The translations under genes and the position numbers were made by a program. Shown here in pieces: positions 19,508 to 30,280 of a stretch of 64,000 nt of DNA (its first letter is position 1; every line of letters starts with the position of its first letter). The DNA is from Sceloporus undulatus (taxonomy: Eukaryota > Chordata > Lepidosauria > Squamata > Phrynosomatidae), in contig NC_056527.1 in assembly GCF_019175285.1 (NCBI RefSeq), positions 20,989,390 to 21,053,389 on the forward strand, given 5' to 3'. The notes beneath the pieces are model-generated. The model worked only from the letters and a program-made list of their open reading frames with translations. It was not told the DNA's origin and searched no databases.

Positions 19508-21491
19508 CACAGATCTCAAGATAAGGTGATAGATAGAAAGCTGCAGGCCAGGGGAATCTCCTCAGTTGATTCCTTCCAGCACGTGCCATGGGATAAACTT
19601 TTCCATTATCCTCTCCCCTCTGGAGTAATTTTCCTATGGAATCTCGTGGCACTCCCTCATAAATCCTCCAAGAGGGCTTGAGAAAGAGACGCCTCTCCTT
19701 CCTGTGAGGTTGCCCTGTAAGAGCAAGTGTGTCATTAAAATTAATTATGAGCTTAAGCATGCTAATAACTCTGGCCAGTTTTTAAAAATAATGACACCTG
19801 AAGGTTTAGGTGTCACACAGTAGTGAAGGAGACTGTGTTCTTTCAGTTGAGCCTACTCACCTCCACCTTTTGGACACCTTAATTGCTGTTCCTTTATATT
19901 CCTCCCAAGAGCCACTCCTGATAACTTCCTTTGCTTGTTTCAGCTTTCATACTCTTCCTCTGTACGGATCTCTTGAAGGAGTAACAGGTTGAAAGAGATT
20001 GAGAGAAGCTCTGTGAGAGATGAATTACATGGACTCCATCTTTGAGAAGGTAAGCCTGGGACAACAAAGCTGCTGTGGTGAGAGAAATAAAAAGACATTA
20101 TTTGGGAGACAGATGAGTTCTGTAATGGGGACTGAAGAATAGCACATGTATCTTTTACTTGGTTTATTTAAAATCTTTCACTGCCACCCTTGATCACTGA
20201 AGGGTAGTGTACAATAGAACAAATTAATAATATAAACATCTAGTACAGGGCAATGACACCAACAACTGTGAGAAAGGTAATAAAAATTTCAAGTGTCAAG
20301 CATTTCAGTGAGAAAGACAGACTCAGAGCTTATATAAATGAAAATGCCTGGGTGAAAGAAGGGCTATGTCTAACCCCAAATATTGCAAATTAGTTGTGAG
20401 GTGTTGTCCTTTAGAGATGTCATTTGTAAAGATTAACTTTGCAAAAAATGTTTCTGCCTGGTTTAGCCTTTCCCACCTTTCCATTTCTCTAAGTCCAAGC
20501 TCTTAATAATGTCAGTATACTTCACCAGAACTTCTTGAGGACAATGGTTGGTGGATAGTTGACATCAGTTTATTTTGGACTAAAGCTTGACTTAGGTTCA
20601 AAACCCTGCATGGTCGTTGGGGATGAAGTCAAACATATTTGGAGGGCTGCTATACACACTGACTCAGAGGTAAGCCCCACTGAATGAAATATTACTCATT
20701 TATAATTAGATACAGTATACACTGGACTGAACTGTTAGGGGATGGAGTTGACCATTCAGTCTATGAATGTTTGCTGAGAGGTAGGCATCACTGCATCATA
20801 TTGTTGTATGTACTGTATAGCATTGTGTATAGCAATGAAGCTTGATTTATCTCTGTGGTCAATCAGTGCCTCCCACCAAGGTGGTTGTGGGAATGGAATG
20901 GAAAGATTATGTATGTTTCCCTGGGCATCTTGGCAAAAAGGCAAGATAAAAATATAATACTTATTTGATTTGATAAGAATGCGAACAGGTTGCTGCAGAG
21001 GGAAAGAAAAGAAAGAGGATTATTTCATCTTTGAGAGACAAGATAGATGACTTTGGATTTCCTTTAACTGTTACCTAGAAGCAGCCATTCCATCAGGTTA
21101 CCTGAACTGTTTCAGTCCTTAAAAGAATCATAATTTCTAGAACTCGCACCATTGTTTTCCTCTCTCAGTCCTCCCCATACCTCTTACCTTTTGTGTCATG
21201 CATTTTAGATAACAATGCTGAGGACAGTGACTGCCTTACTGCTGTTTTATAAAATTATATTTAAACCATGCTGGAAGCTTTTTCAGCTGGAGGACATGGT
21301 AAAAACACTATAGATCAATAAATTCCTCAAAAAACATAGCGGCATCCCAGAAATCTTCATCAAAACTGTTCATCAAATATTTCTAAGGTCATACCAACAG
21401 AAGCTGTGCTTATGCATTCCTCTTTGCTTTCAGCCAGTTGTTTTGTATCCTACAACTGGGTCACAAGCTACTTTAAATGGAAGGCACTGGT
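19508..21491. other. Intergenic, no recognised element
   Basis: Two kilobases upstream of the candidate MAP3K8 promoter without clear repeats or exons. Only short chance frames are present. A regulatory role is possible but no motif stands out. Confidence 0.4.
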
Positions 21492-21798
21492 GATGTTGTT
21501 AATTACCATCAAGTCAACTTTGATTTATGGCATCTTTATGAATGAGAAACCCCCAAGACACACTGTTGTCAATAACCCTGCTCAGGTCCTGGAGACTTAG
21601 AACAATCATGGCTTCCTTTGACTGAATGCCCACCTGTAATGCTATCTTCCTCTCTTCCTACTGCCTTCCACTTTACCAAGCAGTATTGTCTTTTCTCATG
21701 ATACAATCAAGACTCAGTTTGGTCATTTCAGCTTCTAGGGAGAGTTCAGGCTTGATTTCCTCTTGGATCCATTTTTGTGTTGTTGGTCATTTTGGTAA
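21492..21798 (-). mobile_element. BovB LINE fragment
   Basis: CATCAAGTCAACTTTGATTT, ACCCTGCTCAGGTCCTGGAG, CCTCTCTTCCTACTGCCTTC and GAGAGTTCAGGCTTGATTTC are reverse-strand BovB landmarks seen in the same order in the other copies here. The TA-flanked MITE at 21801 cuts it off. Confidence 0.7.
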
Positions 21799-21800
21799 TA

Positions 21801-22015
21801 TAGTGGGCCCTTGCTATCCGCCAGGGTTTGGTTCCAGGACCACCCTGTGGATACCAAAGTCCGTTGATGCTCAAGTCCCATTATATACAATGGCAGAGTA
21901 AAATTGTGTCCTTATATAAAATAGCGAAATCAACACTTGCCTACTGGAAATTATTTGTAGTTTAGGTATTTTCATGCCGTGGATGCTTGAATCTGTGGAT
22001 AAGGAGGTCTGGCTG
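21801..22015. mobile_element. Tigger/MER44-like MITE
   Basis: The left end TAGTGGGCCCTTGCTATCCG and right end GGAGGTCTGGCTG are flanked by TA (21799-21800 and 22016-22017). It contains TGGATACCAAAGTCCGTTGA and an ATAAAATAGCGAAATC block shared with the copy at 18427. Confidence 0.7.
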
Positions 22016-22099
22016 TATTATCTAGTTATATATTTTAAGAAGAGAAATAAAACTATGGAAAGGTCAGGAAAGCAGGAGAAAGAGAGGTGAAGCAGCATA

Positions 22100-22319
22100 C
22101 AGGCAGCCTCCGTATCCACAGGTTCTTTATCCATGGATTCGAGCATCCATGCCTTCAAAATAATCAAAAATTATATACAGCAAACCTCGATTTTGCCATT
22201 TTATGTAAGGGGCACCATTTTACTATCCACTGTATTTAATGGGACTTGAACATCCATGGATTTTGGTTTCGATCGGGGCGTTCAGGGACCAAACTCCTGA
22301 GTATACCACAGACCCACTG
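22100..22319. mobile_element. Tigger/MER44-like MITE, second copy
   Basis: CAGGCAGCCTCCGTATCCAC at the left and GAGTATACCACAGACCCACTG at the right, flanked by TA (22098-22099 and 22320-22321). It lies in inverted sense to the neighbour at 21801, only about 85 bp away. Confidence 0.7.
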
Positions 22320-22321
22320 TA

Positions 22322-22847
22322 CTTAGTGAGAGAACATAGAGAGAAGAAATGTAGGTTGATACATGTACCTGGCATTCTGCCATTGTTCTGGTGTGCTCTT
22401 GTCTGGGATGATAAAAAGGCATAGCTACCATGAGGAACCGTGGGTGGCTAGTGTGACTGGAAAGTATCTATCATCTCTTCTGTTTGGTTTCATTCAGACT
22501 CTGCACAGTGGTTCTCATATGAGGGAGGAGTGCTCCAGATGTTGTTAGGCATCACCCCTTAGAAACCCCAGCTAACATACCGCTAGTGAAGGATTCTAGC
22601 AGGTGAACACCAGCAAACTGGGAGCCTTCCTGAGCTAGAACATGGATGCCATGCTGTCAAGTAAAACTAGCAAAGTTCCATATGAAAGAATAGCCAAAGA
22701 AGGCAGATGGTAACAAAGGTCCAAAACACAGTGCAGAAATAATCCAATCTGAGTATCACACGGAGGCAAATCCTGTGAAGAAATGGGATTTTAAAGTCTG
22801 CTATACACCCACAAATTCAGGTTATTTCTCAGACGCATTGGCGGAAA
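22322..22847. other. Intergenic, no recognised element
   Basis: No recognisable termini or exons. Low-complexity content is minor. Confidence 0.35.
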
Positions 22848-22979
22848 GAGAAATAACGTGAAAATAACCCGAATGGAAAGCCAACAAAATCCGCTCCTTT
22901 CTACTTTTGGAATTTCCCGAAAGTAAAAAGGAGCAGGTTTTGTCAGCTTTCCGTTCGGGTTATTTTCAGGTTATTTCTC
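22848..22979. repeat. Long inverted repeat (hairpin), probable MITE core
   Basis: The arm GAGAAATAACGTGAAAATAA continuing to CCGCTCCTTT pairs with AAAGGAGCAGGTTTTGTCAG continuing to GGTTATTTCTC. The arms are about 53 bases with few mismatches, around a short loop with TTTTGGAATTTCCCGAAAG. Further AACCCGCAAA/TTTGCGGGTT pairs follow to about 23100. Confidence 0.7.
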
Positions 22980-23129
22980 TTTCATGCAAACATTGTCTGA
23001 AAAACAACCCACATTTGCGGGTTTTGCCTACTTTCTGTTCAGGTTAACCCCAAACATCATGTGAAAAACAACCCGCAAAAGCAGGTTGTTTTCACTTTAA
23101 ATCTAGTTTCTGCATGGGATTTGTCCCAT

Positions 23130-23330
23130 GTGATAAACTCCTGAGACCGCTTTAACTGCCTTAGCTTAGTGCTAGAGAATCCTGGGAATTGTAGTTGACT
23201 GTGGCACCAGAGCTCTCTGACAGGGAAAACTAAAGGTCTCACAAAACTAGATTCCCAGAATTCCCTACTATTGAGCCAGGGCAATTAAAGTGGTCTCAAA
23301 CTGGATTATTTCTGCAGTGTGTTTTGGACC
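23130..23330. mobile_element. hAT-type MITE (CTGCAG family), left arm worn
   Basis: Inner arms GGAATTGTAGTTGACTGTGG and the CACAAAACTAGATTCCCAGA block are inverted. The right end is TTATTTCTGCAGTGTGTTTTGGACC. Confidence 0.7.
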
Positions 23331-23382
23331 ATGGTTAGAGTCACAGGCCAAACCGGCTTATTGCTCCAGTTTGGATGCAGCC

Positions 23383-23655
23383 AGAGTTGGAAGAAGCCAC
23401 AAGGGCCATTCAGTCTGACCCCATTCTGCCATGCAGGAAATCTAAATCAAAGCAACCTCCAGGAAAGGAGACTCCACCATTTTCCAAGGCAACGTATTCC
23501 TCTATCAAACAGCCCTTACTGTCAGGAAGTTCCTCCTAATGTTGAGATGGGATCTCTTTCCTTGTAGCTTGCATCCATTGCTCCTTGCCTTCCAAATGTT
23601 TACACAGGCCTATCATATCCCCTCTCCACCTTCTCTTCTCCAGGTCCAGTGCACA
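23383..23655 (-). mobile_element. CR1 LINE 3' part
   Basis: Reverse-strand CR1 landmarks: AGAGTTGGAAGAAGCCACAA, CTGCCATGCAGGAAATCTAA, GTCAGGAAGTTCCTCCTAAT and TATCATATCCCCTCTCCACC. It lacks the terminal ATTCTATG repeats. Confidence 0.75.
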
Positions 23656-23667
23656 CTGTGGAAACCA

Positions 23668-23877
23668 TTCCAGTCTGAGACTCTGGCTCAATGCTTTTGG
23701 GGGAATTTGGGGGGTGATTTGTAGTTTTATGAGATGTTCAGCCTTCTGTGTCAGAGAGAGAGAGCTCTGTCTGGGGGCCTCAGCAATCTTACAGTTCCCA
23801 GGATTCCCTGAGGCAGGCAAGGCAGTTGAATCTGAAAGTGGGTTGTTTTATTTCTGCAGTGTGTTTTGGATGGACCA
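23668..23877. mobile_element. hAT-type MITE beside the candidate MAP3K8 promoter
   Basis: GTGATTTGTAGTTTTATGAG and TTACAGTTCCCAGGATTCCC arms and a TTATTTCTGCAGTGTGTTTT right end mark a CTGCAG-family copy. It abuts the CpG-rich region that starts at about 23880. Confidence 0.65.
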
Positions 23878-23899
23878 AGAGAGAGAGAAGGGGCTTTCC

Positions 23900-24209
23900 C
23901 TTCCCGCTGCTTTTCCCCTTCGAAAAAGCCACGATTAAGGAGCAAATGGAAAGGAAGCGAGGCCCGCCTGCCCGCCCGCCTCAGTCAGTGAACTCATGGC
24001 CGGCCCTCCTCCTCCTCCTCTCGGCCTCATGACTAGGGCTCCTCCTCCTCCTCCTCTCCTTCAGCTTGGGCTTTCCCAGTCCCTTCAGCCGCCTCGCCTG
24101 CCTCAGAGACACCGGGGAGGAAGGCAGCGAAGCCAACCCTCTTTCCTCCTCCTCCTCCTCCTCAACTGAGACCCTGACTTCGGGGGCAGCCCCAAGAAGA
24201 GAAGGAAGA
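23900..24209 (+). promoter_or_regulatory. MAP3K8: Candidate MAP3K8 promoter and untranslated exon 1
   Basis: This GC- and CpG-rich segment is full of CCTCCTCCT tracts and CGCC boxes and ends in a near-ideal donor (AAGA|GTAAGTAA, last exon base 24209). The next clear exon of the gene begins at 39773 with 29 untranslated bases, so an upstream leader exon is required. This is the only CpG-rich, donor-bearing stretch on the + strand between 20 kb and 39 kb. Splicing would remove about 15.6 kb. No conserved open frame crosses it, as expected for a leader exon. The start site cannot be placed exactly. Confidence 0.45.
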
Positions 24210-24289
24210 GTAAGTAAGCCTGACATTTTCGACCCCTGAAAGAAGAGAGACCGGGGTCCAAAGCCCACTGGCACAGCTTTCGAATCTAC

Positions 24290-24955
24290 TCCTTTTTTGA
24301 ACTGTGGTGCCCAGAACTGGACGCAGTACTATTCCATTTGGGGCCTGGCCAAAGGAGAATGGAGTGGCGCTATTACTGTTTGAACTACCTTCCATCTTCA
24401 ATTAATGCAGCCTAGAATCGCATTGGCCTTTTTAGCTGCAGCATCACACCCTTGGCTCAGGTTCATTTCATTTCAGGTGAGGCCTGACCAAAGCAGAATG
24501 GAGTGGCCCCATTACTTCCCTCAGTCTAGGCCAGTGGTTCTCAGCCTTTGGCTCTCCTAATGTTTTGGGCTTCAACTCCCAGAAGTCCCAACCAGCTTGC
24601 CCAAATGATCAGGAGTTCTGGGAGCTGAAGTCTAAAATGCCTGGAGGACCCAAAGTTGAGAACCACTGATCTAGACACTATGAGTCTCTTGATGCAGCCT
24701 AGAATCGCGTTGGCCTTTTTAGCTGCAGCATCACACCCTTGGCTCAGGTTAATTTCATTTCAGGTGAGGCCTGACCAAAGCAGAGTAGATTGTTGCTATT
24801 ACTTCCTTCGATCTAGACACTGTACAGTACTTTTGTTGATGCAGCCTAGAATCACATCAGCCTTTTTAGCTGCTGCATCACACTGTTGACTCAGGTTCAA
24901 CTTGTTACCTGCTAGGACTCCTAGATCCCTTTCGCATGTAGTTTTCTTAAGCCAG
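24290..24955 (-). mobile_element. CR1 LINE internal piece with a triplicated ~145-bp unit
   Basis: A GGTGCCCAGAACTGGACGCA block is followed by three occurrences of GCAGCCTAGAATCRC with TTTTTAGCTGCAGCATCACA-type context (about 24407, 24692, 24840). After subtracting the hAT element between the first two, spacing is about 140-148 bases. The array joins head to head with a + strand CR1 at 24958. Confidence 0.65.
24532..24668. mobile_element. Small hAT MITE, 137 bp
   Basis: The left end CAGTGGTTCTCAGCCTTTGG and right end CCAAAGTTGAGAACCACTG are inverted. The flanks GTCTAGGC and ATCTAGAC agree at six of eight bases, as expected for an aged 8-bp hAT duplication. It is inserted within the CR1 array. 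Confidence 0.75.
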
Positions 24956-24957
24956 AC

Positions 24958-25507
24958 CAAGGGAAGTAATAGTGCTGCTCTATTTTGTGTTGGTGAGGCC
25001 TCACCTGGAATACCTTGCCCAGTTCTGGATACCACAATTCAAAAAGGATATTGAGAAGTTGGAGTTTGTCCAGAGGAGGGTGACCAAAATGGTGAAAACT
25101 CTGGAAACCATACGCTGTGAGGGAGCAGATTATGCGTAGCTTGGAAAAGCAAAGGTTAAGAGGTGATATGATTGCCCTGTTGAAGTATTTGAAGGGGTGT
25201 CCTATTGAGGATGAAGCAAGCTTGTTTTCTGCTGCTCCAGAGATTTGGAAAAGGAGCAGTGGATGCAAACTACAGGAAAAGAGATTCCACCTAAACATTA
25301 GGAAGATGGTAAGAGTTGTTCGACAGTGTAGCATGCTCCTTTGGAGTGTGGTGAAGTCTTCTTCTTTGGAGGTCTTTAAGCAGGCTGCATGGCCATCTAT
25401 CGTGGCTGCTTTGATTGTGAGTTCCTGCATGGCAGAATGGGGTTGGACTGAATGGCCCTTGTGGTTTCTTCCAGCTCTAGGAATCTAGGATTCTATGATT
25501 TTGACCC
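24958..25507 (+). mobile_element. CR1 LINE 3' region, + strand
   Basis: GTGAGGCCTCACCTGGAATA, CCAGTTCTGGATACCACAAT, GGGTGACCAAAATGGTGAAA, AGGTGATATGATTGCCCTGT and the CCTGCATGGCAGAATGGGGT and ATTCTATGATTTT end follow CR1 order. Interrupted reading frame; truncated at the 5' side. Confidence 0.8.
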
Positions 25508-25519
25508 ACCACAGAAGAG

Positions 25520-25708
25520 AGCAGTATGGTTTGAGTTTTTTACCCGTTGAGACCAGAGTTCGAATTTCTGTTTGGTTATGGAAACTCTTTGGGTGACCTT
25601 GGCTAGTTACACTCTCTCAGCCTCAGGGGATGATCAGGGCAACCCCCCCCCCCAAGAAACTTGTCAATAAAACCCCATGATAGGTTCTTGCTATAAGTCA
25701 GAAAGGAA
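25520..25708 (+). mobile_element. Sauria SINE
   Basis: GAGACCAGAGTTCGAATTTC (B box), TGGGTGACCTTGGCTAGTTA, CACTCTCTCAGCCTCAGGGG and CCCATGATAGGTTCTTGCTA occur in order. A second SINE follows immediately. Confidence 0.8.
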
Positions 25709-25935
25709 AAATAGCGGTTTGAGAGTTGGATTGTGACCCTGAAGAACAGGATTCAATTCCCAATCCAGCCCAGAAACCCACTGGGTGAACTTTGGGCAAG
25801 ACAAAGCCTCAGAGGATGTCAGTGGCAAACCTCCTCTGAACAAATCTTGCCAATAAAAAAACCATGATAGGTTCACCTTTGAGTTGCCATAAGTTGGAAG
25901 CGACTTCAGGGCACACATCAACAGGAACAACAAAG
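25709..25935 (+). mobile_element. Sauria SINE, nearly full length
   Basis: CAGGATTCAATTCCCAATCC (B-box region), CACTGGGTGAACTTTGGGCA, GGCAAACCTCCTCTGAACAA and the BovB-like tail GTTGCCATAAGTTGGAAGCG with a CAACAGGAACAACA end. It lies in tandem with the SINE at 25520. Confidence 0.85.
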
Positions 25936-26145
25936 CTGTATATTGCAACCTCCAGGTCTCCTTGACTTTTTTGTCTAGTAGGTCCTACTCTCCACCTTTG
26001 TGTAGAAGTTTCAGGGCATTTCCCCCCCACTCATAGTGTCACAGACAGAATTGTTTGGGATCAGAGTTTTTGTGGTGTTTATATCAATGGATTGGCATTG
26101 TTTATCTAAACCTTGTACAAATAGCCCACAGCAGACTAGTAAGTA

Positions 26146-26399
26146 CAGGGGTACCCCGGGTTACGAAATTAATTCGTTCCGCCGCCGCTTTTGTAACCCG
26201 AAAATCTTCGTAAGGCGAAAAAGCCATAGGCGCTAATGGGGAAAAGCCGCGATTTCGTGCGAAATAGCGCCGAAAAGCACCAAAAAATTTTTCGTAACCC
26301 GAAATAACCTTCGTAACCTGGAACAGTTATTTTAAATGGATTTGTTTCGTAACCCGGAAATTTCGTAAGGCGGCGCATTCGTATCCCGGGGTACCACTG
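26146..26399. mobile_element. 254-bp palindromic MITE (GTTACG family), copy C
   Basis: CAGGGGTACCCCGGGTTACG at the left, CCCGGGGTACCACTG at the right, flanked by TA (26144-26145 and 26400-26401). It is the same length as copies A and B. It lies inside the presumed first intron of MAP3K8. Confidence 0.85.
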
Positions 26400-26580
26400 T
26401 ATCTGCCTGCAGGACTGATTGCCTGTGTACTGTTTTTACAAAAGACTGCTTCTTGCATTTTTGTGTGTGTACAAATGATAGCTTGCTTGTGCAAAGCTGT
26501 ATAGTGGGAGTGATTTTTATTTGGCTCAGGGTAGCATCCTCCCCTTCCTGGGTAGAAACAAGTAATGTTAATAATACCTT

Positions 26581-26802
26581 GGCTGCATCTGCACTGCAGA
26601 AATAATCCAGTTTGACACCACTTTAACTGCCATACCTCAATGCTGTTGGATTCTGGGAACTGTAGTATGTTGTGGCACCAAGGTTTCCGGACAGAGAAGG
26701 CTAAATAGCTCACAAAACTAAAGTTCCCAAAATCCCATAGCTTTGAACCATGGCAGTTTAAGTGGTGTCAAACTGTATTATTTCTGCAGTGTGGATGGAG
26801 GC
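26581..26802. mobile_element. hAT-type MITE (CTGCAG family)
   Basis: GGCTGCATCTGCACTGCAGA and TTTCTGCAGTGTGGATGGAG ends, with TTCTGGGAACTGTAGTATGT and AACTAAAGTTCCCAAAATCC inner arms. Confidence 0.8.
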
Positions 26803-26842
26803 TTTGTCAGTACTGTAGTGCATTGCATCTGATGGACTATAA

Positions 26843-27063
26843 GTCCAAAACACATTGCAGAAATAATCCAGTTTGAGACCACTTTAACTGCCCTGACTCA
26901 GTGGTAAGGAATTCTGGGAACTGTAGTTCTGTGAGACATTTAACCTTCTCTGTCAGAAAGCTCTAGTGGCAGATTAAGCAACAATTCCCAGGATTTTCCA
27001 GCACTGAGCCAGGACACTAAAAGCAGTCTCAAACTGGATTATTTCTGCAGTGTGTTTTGGACC
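26843..27063. mobile_element. hAT-type MITE (CTGCAG family)
   Basis: GTCCAAAACACATTGCAGAA and TTCTGCAGTGTGTTTTGGAC ends in exact inversion, with the AGAAAGCTCTAGTGG core. It lies only 40 bp from the previous copy. Confidence 0.85.
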
Positions 27064-27546
27064 ATAATAAAAAAATAGCACTAAATAAAATCTCAGAGGT
27101 CTCAAGACTTTATTTTATTGCCTTTAACCTCTATGGAACTAGAGGGGAAACAAAGAAAATGGAGAATATTTGTTTTGACAATAATTTTTAATAGCAGTGG
27201 CTGCTTAGACTGAGTGTGCTTGAAAACCAAGGGTTTTATTTCTGTCTATGTTGTATTGTCAACACGCTCTGTTTCTCCTTCCTCTGCAACATCCATTCAT
27301 TCTTCAAACTCTGAAGACAGGGACAAAACTGACTTTAGAGGTATGAATGCATTGCTAACAATCATATTAACATATTCTTGGAAGGAGAAGTGATGAGATG
27401 CAAGCCTCCAGATGTAGTTGGACAGCAACTCCCACCATTCTCTACAGTTGTCTATGCTGGAGGGCCACACATTCTTTTCAATGTAAATTGAGGTCATTTT
27501 GGCAATGTCTGGTAAAAGCAAACAGTGGGGTTGGATGAAGACTAAG
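27064..27546. other. MAP3K8 intron 1, mostly unique
   Basis: It includes a worn GGACAGCAACTCCCACCATT fragment near 27420 from another MITE family. No other features were recognised. Confidence 0.4.
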
Positions 27547-27757
27547 GTCCAAAACGCACTGCAGAAATAATCCATTTTGAGACCATTTTAACTGCCCTGG
27601 CTTAGTGCTGGAGAATCCTGGGAATTGTAATTTGTTGTGGCACCAGAGCTGTCTGACAGAGAAGGCTATGTGCCTCACAAAACTACAGTTCCCAGAATTC
27701 CCTAATATTGAGCCAGAGTAGTTAAAGTGGTCTCAAACTGGATTATTGTTTTGGACC
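27547..27757. mobile_element. hAT-type MITE (CTGCAG family)
   Basis: GTCCAAAACGCACTGCAGAA at the left; the right end reads CTGGATTATTGTTTTGGACC and lacks the TCTGCAGTG block. Inner arms GGGAATTGTAATTTGTTGTG and AAACTACAGTTCCCAGAATT. Confidence 0.8.
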
Positions 27758-28960
27758 CAAATTATGGTAGCAAGACTTTGGCCCTGTCAAAATCAGTGAA
27801 ACAGATTAGTTGTGAGTAAACCTTTGCGGTAAGCTCTCTTTTGAGAATTTAGGGCAACTAATTTAGTCTTATTCCAATCCTGTGATCTTGATGATGCCAT
27901 TAATATACACAAAAGATTACCAAATAACGTAGACACAAAGGACTTGTCCCTGCCCTGTGCAGAATACAGTGTTTCACTAGTTTCGGGAAAGAAAAGAGGA
28001 AGGAAAAGAGAGGAACTGGAGATGGAAATACTGTATACTAAGCAAAAACCACAAGCAAATGCAATTTTACACACCTAGACTTCATTTCAGTGGACATCGA
28101 GGCAGACTACAGGGTTAAGCCTAAGCTTCAGGCAAAAGGAAAGGTTTGAGGAAAGATTTGATAGGAGAGAAAGCAGGTAGCAGGGAGAGAGCATGGAAAA
28201 GTTAGTTTTTTGGACCATTACCACCAGAATACCCCAGACAGCAAAACATAAGGGTAATAATCTCAACATTTTGGGACTTGCAATCAAAATTTATTTTCCT
28301 TAGCTTTGCATGTTAGAGCTCTTCGTGATGATTTGTAAACCTAAACGTGACTAGGATATGTGTGTGTGGTGGCACTTGGCTGTCTGTAGATCTGTAAAAA
28401 TAATATGCAGAAGTTGTGGTTTTTCCCTTTTTCATTTAGCATTTTTCATTGGGCTCTCCTGTGAGGGATGTCACACGGTCAAAATTGAATGGGGCAACTG
28501 AAGGAGCGACTCTCCTGTGTGAACCAGAAAGTGAAAAGCACCCTTCTCAATATCTTTGGGAAATTTCCACAGGGGGATTTTCTGCTATTTGGAAAGCACA
28601 ACAGTTAGCAGTGCTGCTTCTTGCATATTTCCTTGCAACCTTTCTACATCCCCAAAGAAAACAAAAGAGCTTTATGAAGCTGTGCATGTGAACTGGTGTA
28701 CCTTTCGTATCTTTGCCCTCTAGAAGAGATCAGTGATTGAGGTCCTACTTTTGCATGAAGAAGATGTTCAGTCTGAGGTGAATAACTTATGGCCCTGCAG
28801 ATGTTGTGGGACTGCAGCTCATGCCAGTCCTAGCCAGCATAGTAAAAAATGAGGAATCTGTGGAGCTGCAGTCAAATAACATTTGGAGGAACTCGAGTTG
28901 CCTCTTCCCCATAACTTAAATGGATTGGGCAGGTCTGGATGGATTGAGCATTGGCCATGT
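27758..28960. other. MAP3K8 intron 1, mostly unique
   Basis: Apart from a MITE-like fragment at about 28790-28890 (GCAGATGTTGTGGGACTGCA), no repeat or exon was recognised. Confidence 0.4.
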
Positions 28961-29600
28961 TTTGTTGTTGTTGTTGTTGACTGCTCTTGAGTTGACTTTG
29001 TCTCATGGTAACTCCATGGATGAGATCTCCAAGACCCTGTCCTCAGCCTCTTTGCTCAGGTCTTGCAGGCTCAAGCCCATGGCCTTCTTGATAGAGTCCA
29101 TCTATCTGGCATGTTGCCTTCCTCTCTTTCTCCTGCCCTCTGCCTTTCCTAGCATCATTGTCTTTTGTAATGATTCATGTCTTCTCATAATGTGGGCAAA
29201 GTACTACAGCCTCAGTGTGGTCATCCTGGCTTCCAAGGAGAGTTCAGGCTTGATCTGTACTAGAACCCATTTGTTTGTCTTTTTGGATGTCCATCGTATC
29301 CTGAGCACTCTTCTCTAGGATCACTTCTCAACTGAGTTACTTTTCTATCTATCAGCCTTCTTCACTGTCCAGCTCTCACATTTGTACATGGCGATTGGAA
29401 ATACTACGGCATGACTGATCCTCACTTTAGAGTTCAGAGTTATATCTTTGCACTTTAGGATCTTGTCCAGTTCTTTCATAGCTGCTCTTCCCAATCCTTC
29501 CCAATTCCAGTTTGTTGACTGAAGTCTCCATACTCCATTTACATTCAGAGAGTCCTCAGACAGACACTTGGAAAACACACTGATAAAAGTAGCCTGTAGG
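28961..29600 (-). mobile_element. BovB LINE fragment, RT C-terminal region
   Basis: The TGTTGTTGTTGTTG tail complement is followed by CTGCTCTTGAGTTGACTTTG and reverse-strand coding that reads AMYKCESWTVKKADR and MKELDKILKCKDITL. These match the C-terminal part of BovB reverse transcriptase. Frame is broken. Confidence 0.85.
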
Positions 29601-29707
29601 ATACGTTTCTGTGGTGTACAGGTAGGTCTGAGAATAGGGACCTTGATACAACACTGGGAGGAAGTTGTACAATGAGGACCCCAGAAGACAATACACTGGC
29701 AGAGTTA

Positions 29708-29930
29708 GGCTGCTGCCACACTGCAGAATTAATGCAATTTGACACTGCTTTAACTGTCATGGCTCCATGGAATCCTGGAATTTGTAGTTTGTTGTGGCAC
29801 CAGAGCTCTCTGATAGAGAAGGCTAAATATCTCACAAAATTACAAATCCAAGAATTCCATAGCATTGAATTATGGCAGTTGGCATTAATGCTGTGTCAAA
29901 CTGCATTAATTCTACAATATCGATGCACCT
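29708..29930. mobile_element. hAT-type MITE (CTGCAG family)
   Basis: GCTGCTGCCACACTGCAGAA left end, TTCTACAATATCGATGCACC right end, inner arms GGAATTTGTAGTTTGTTGTG and AAATTACAAATCCAAGAATT. Confidence 0.75.
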
Positions 29931-30103
29931 TTAGAGTCCCAAGAAGCAAGCAGAATACAAATAAACCAACAAAGAGAAAATATCTGAGACAATGAGAAAT
30001 GGTGATTTGTATCAACTATGTCTAGAGCTCTCTTTATCTTGTCAGCTTGCCTGGCTTTTACTCTTTGCACAGGGGCTTATGTCCAGAATCCTCCTAAACC
30101 TGT

Positions 30104-30280
30104 TATCCACACTGCAGAAATAAAGCAGTTGAACACCACTTTAACTCATGCCTCCATGATTTGTAGCCCGATCTTTCAGAGAGCTCTGGTGCCTCACCAA
30201 ACTACAAATCCCAAGATTCTGTTGGATAGAGTCATGGCAGTTAAAGTGGTGTCAAACTGCTTTATTTCTGCAGTGTGTCT
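30104..30280. mobile_element. hAT-type MITE (CTGCAG family), internally shortened
   Basis: TATCCACACTGCAGAAATAA and TTTATTTCTGCAGTGTGTCT ends. About 40 bases of the left inner arm are missing compared with the other copies. A C run follows at 30281. Confidence 0.75.

Noticed and set aside
25709-25800. Possible tRNA gene (B-box sequence)
   Set aside because: The tRNA-like part belongs to a Sauria SINE and cannot fold into an intact cloverleaf.
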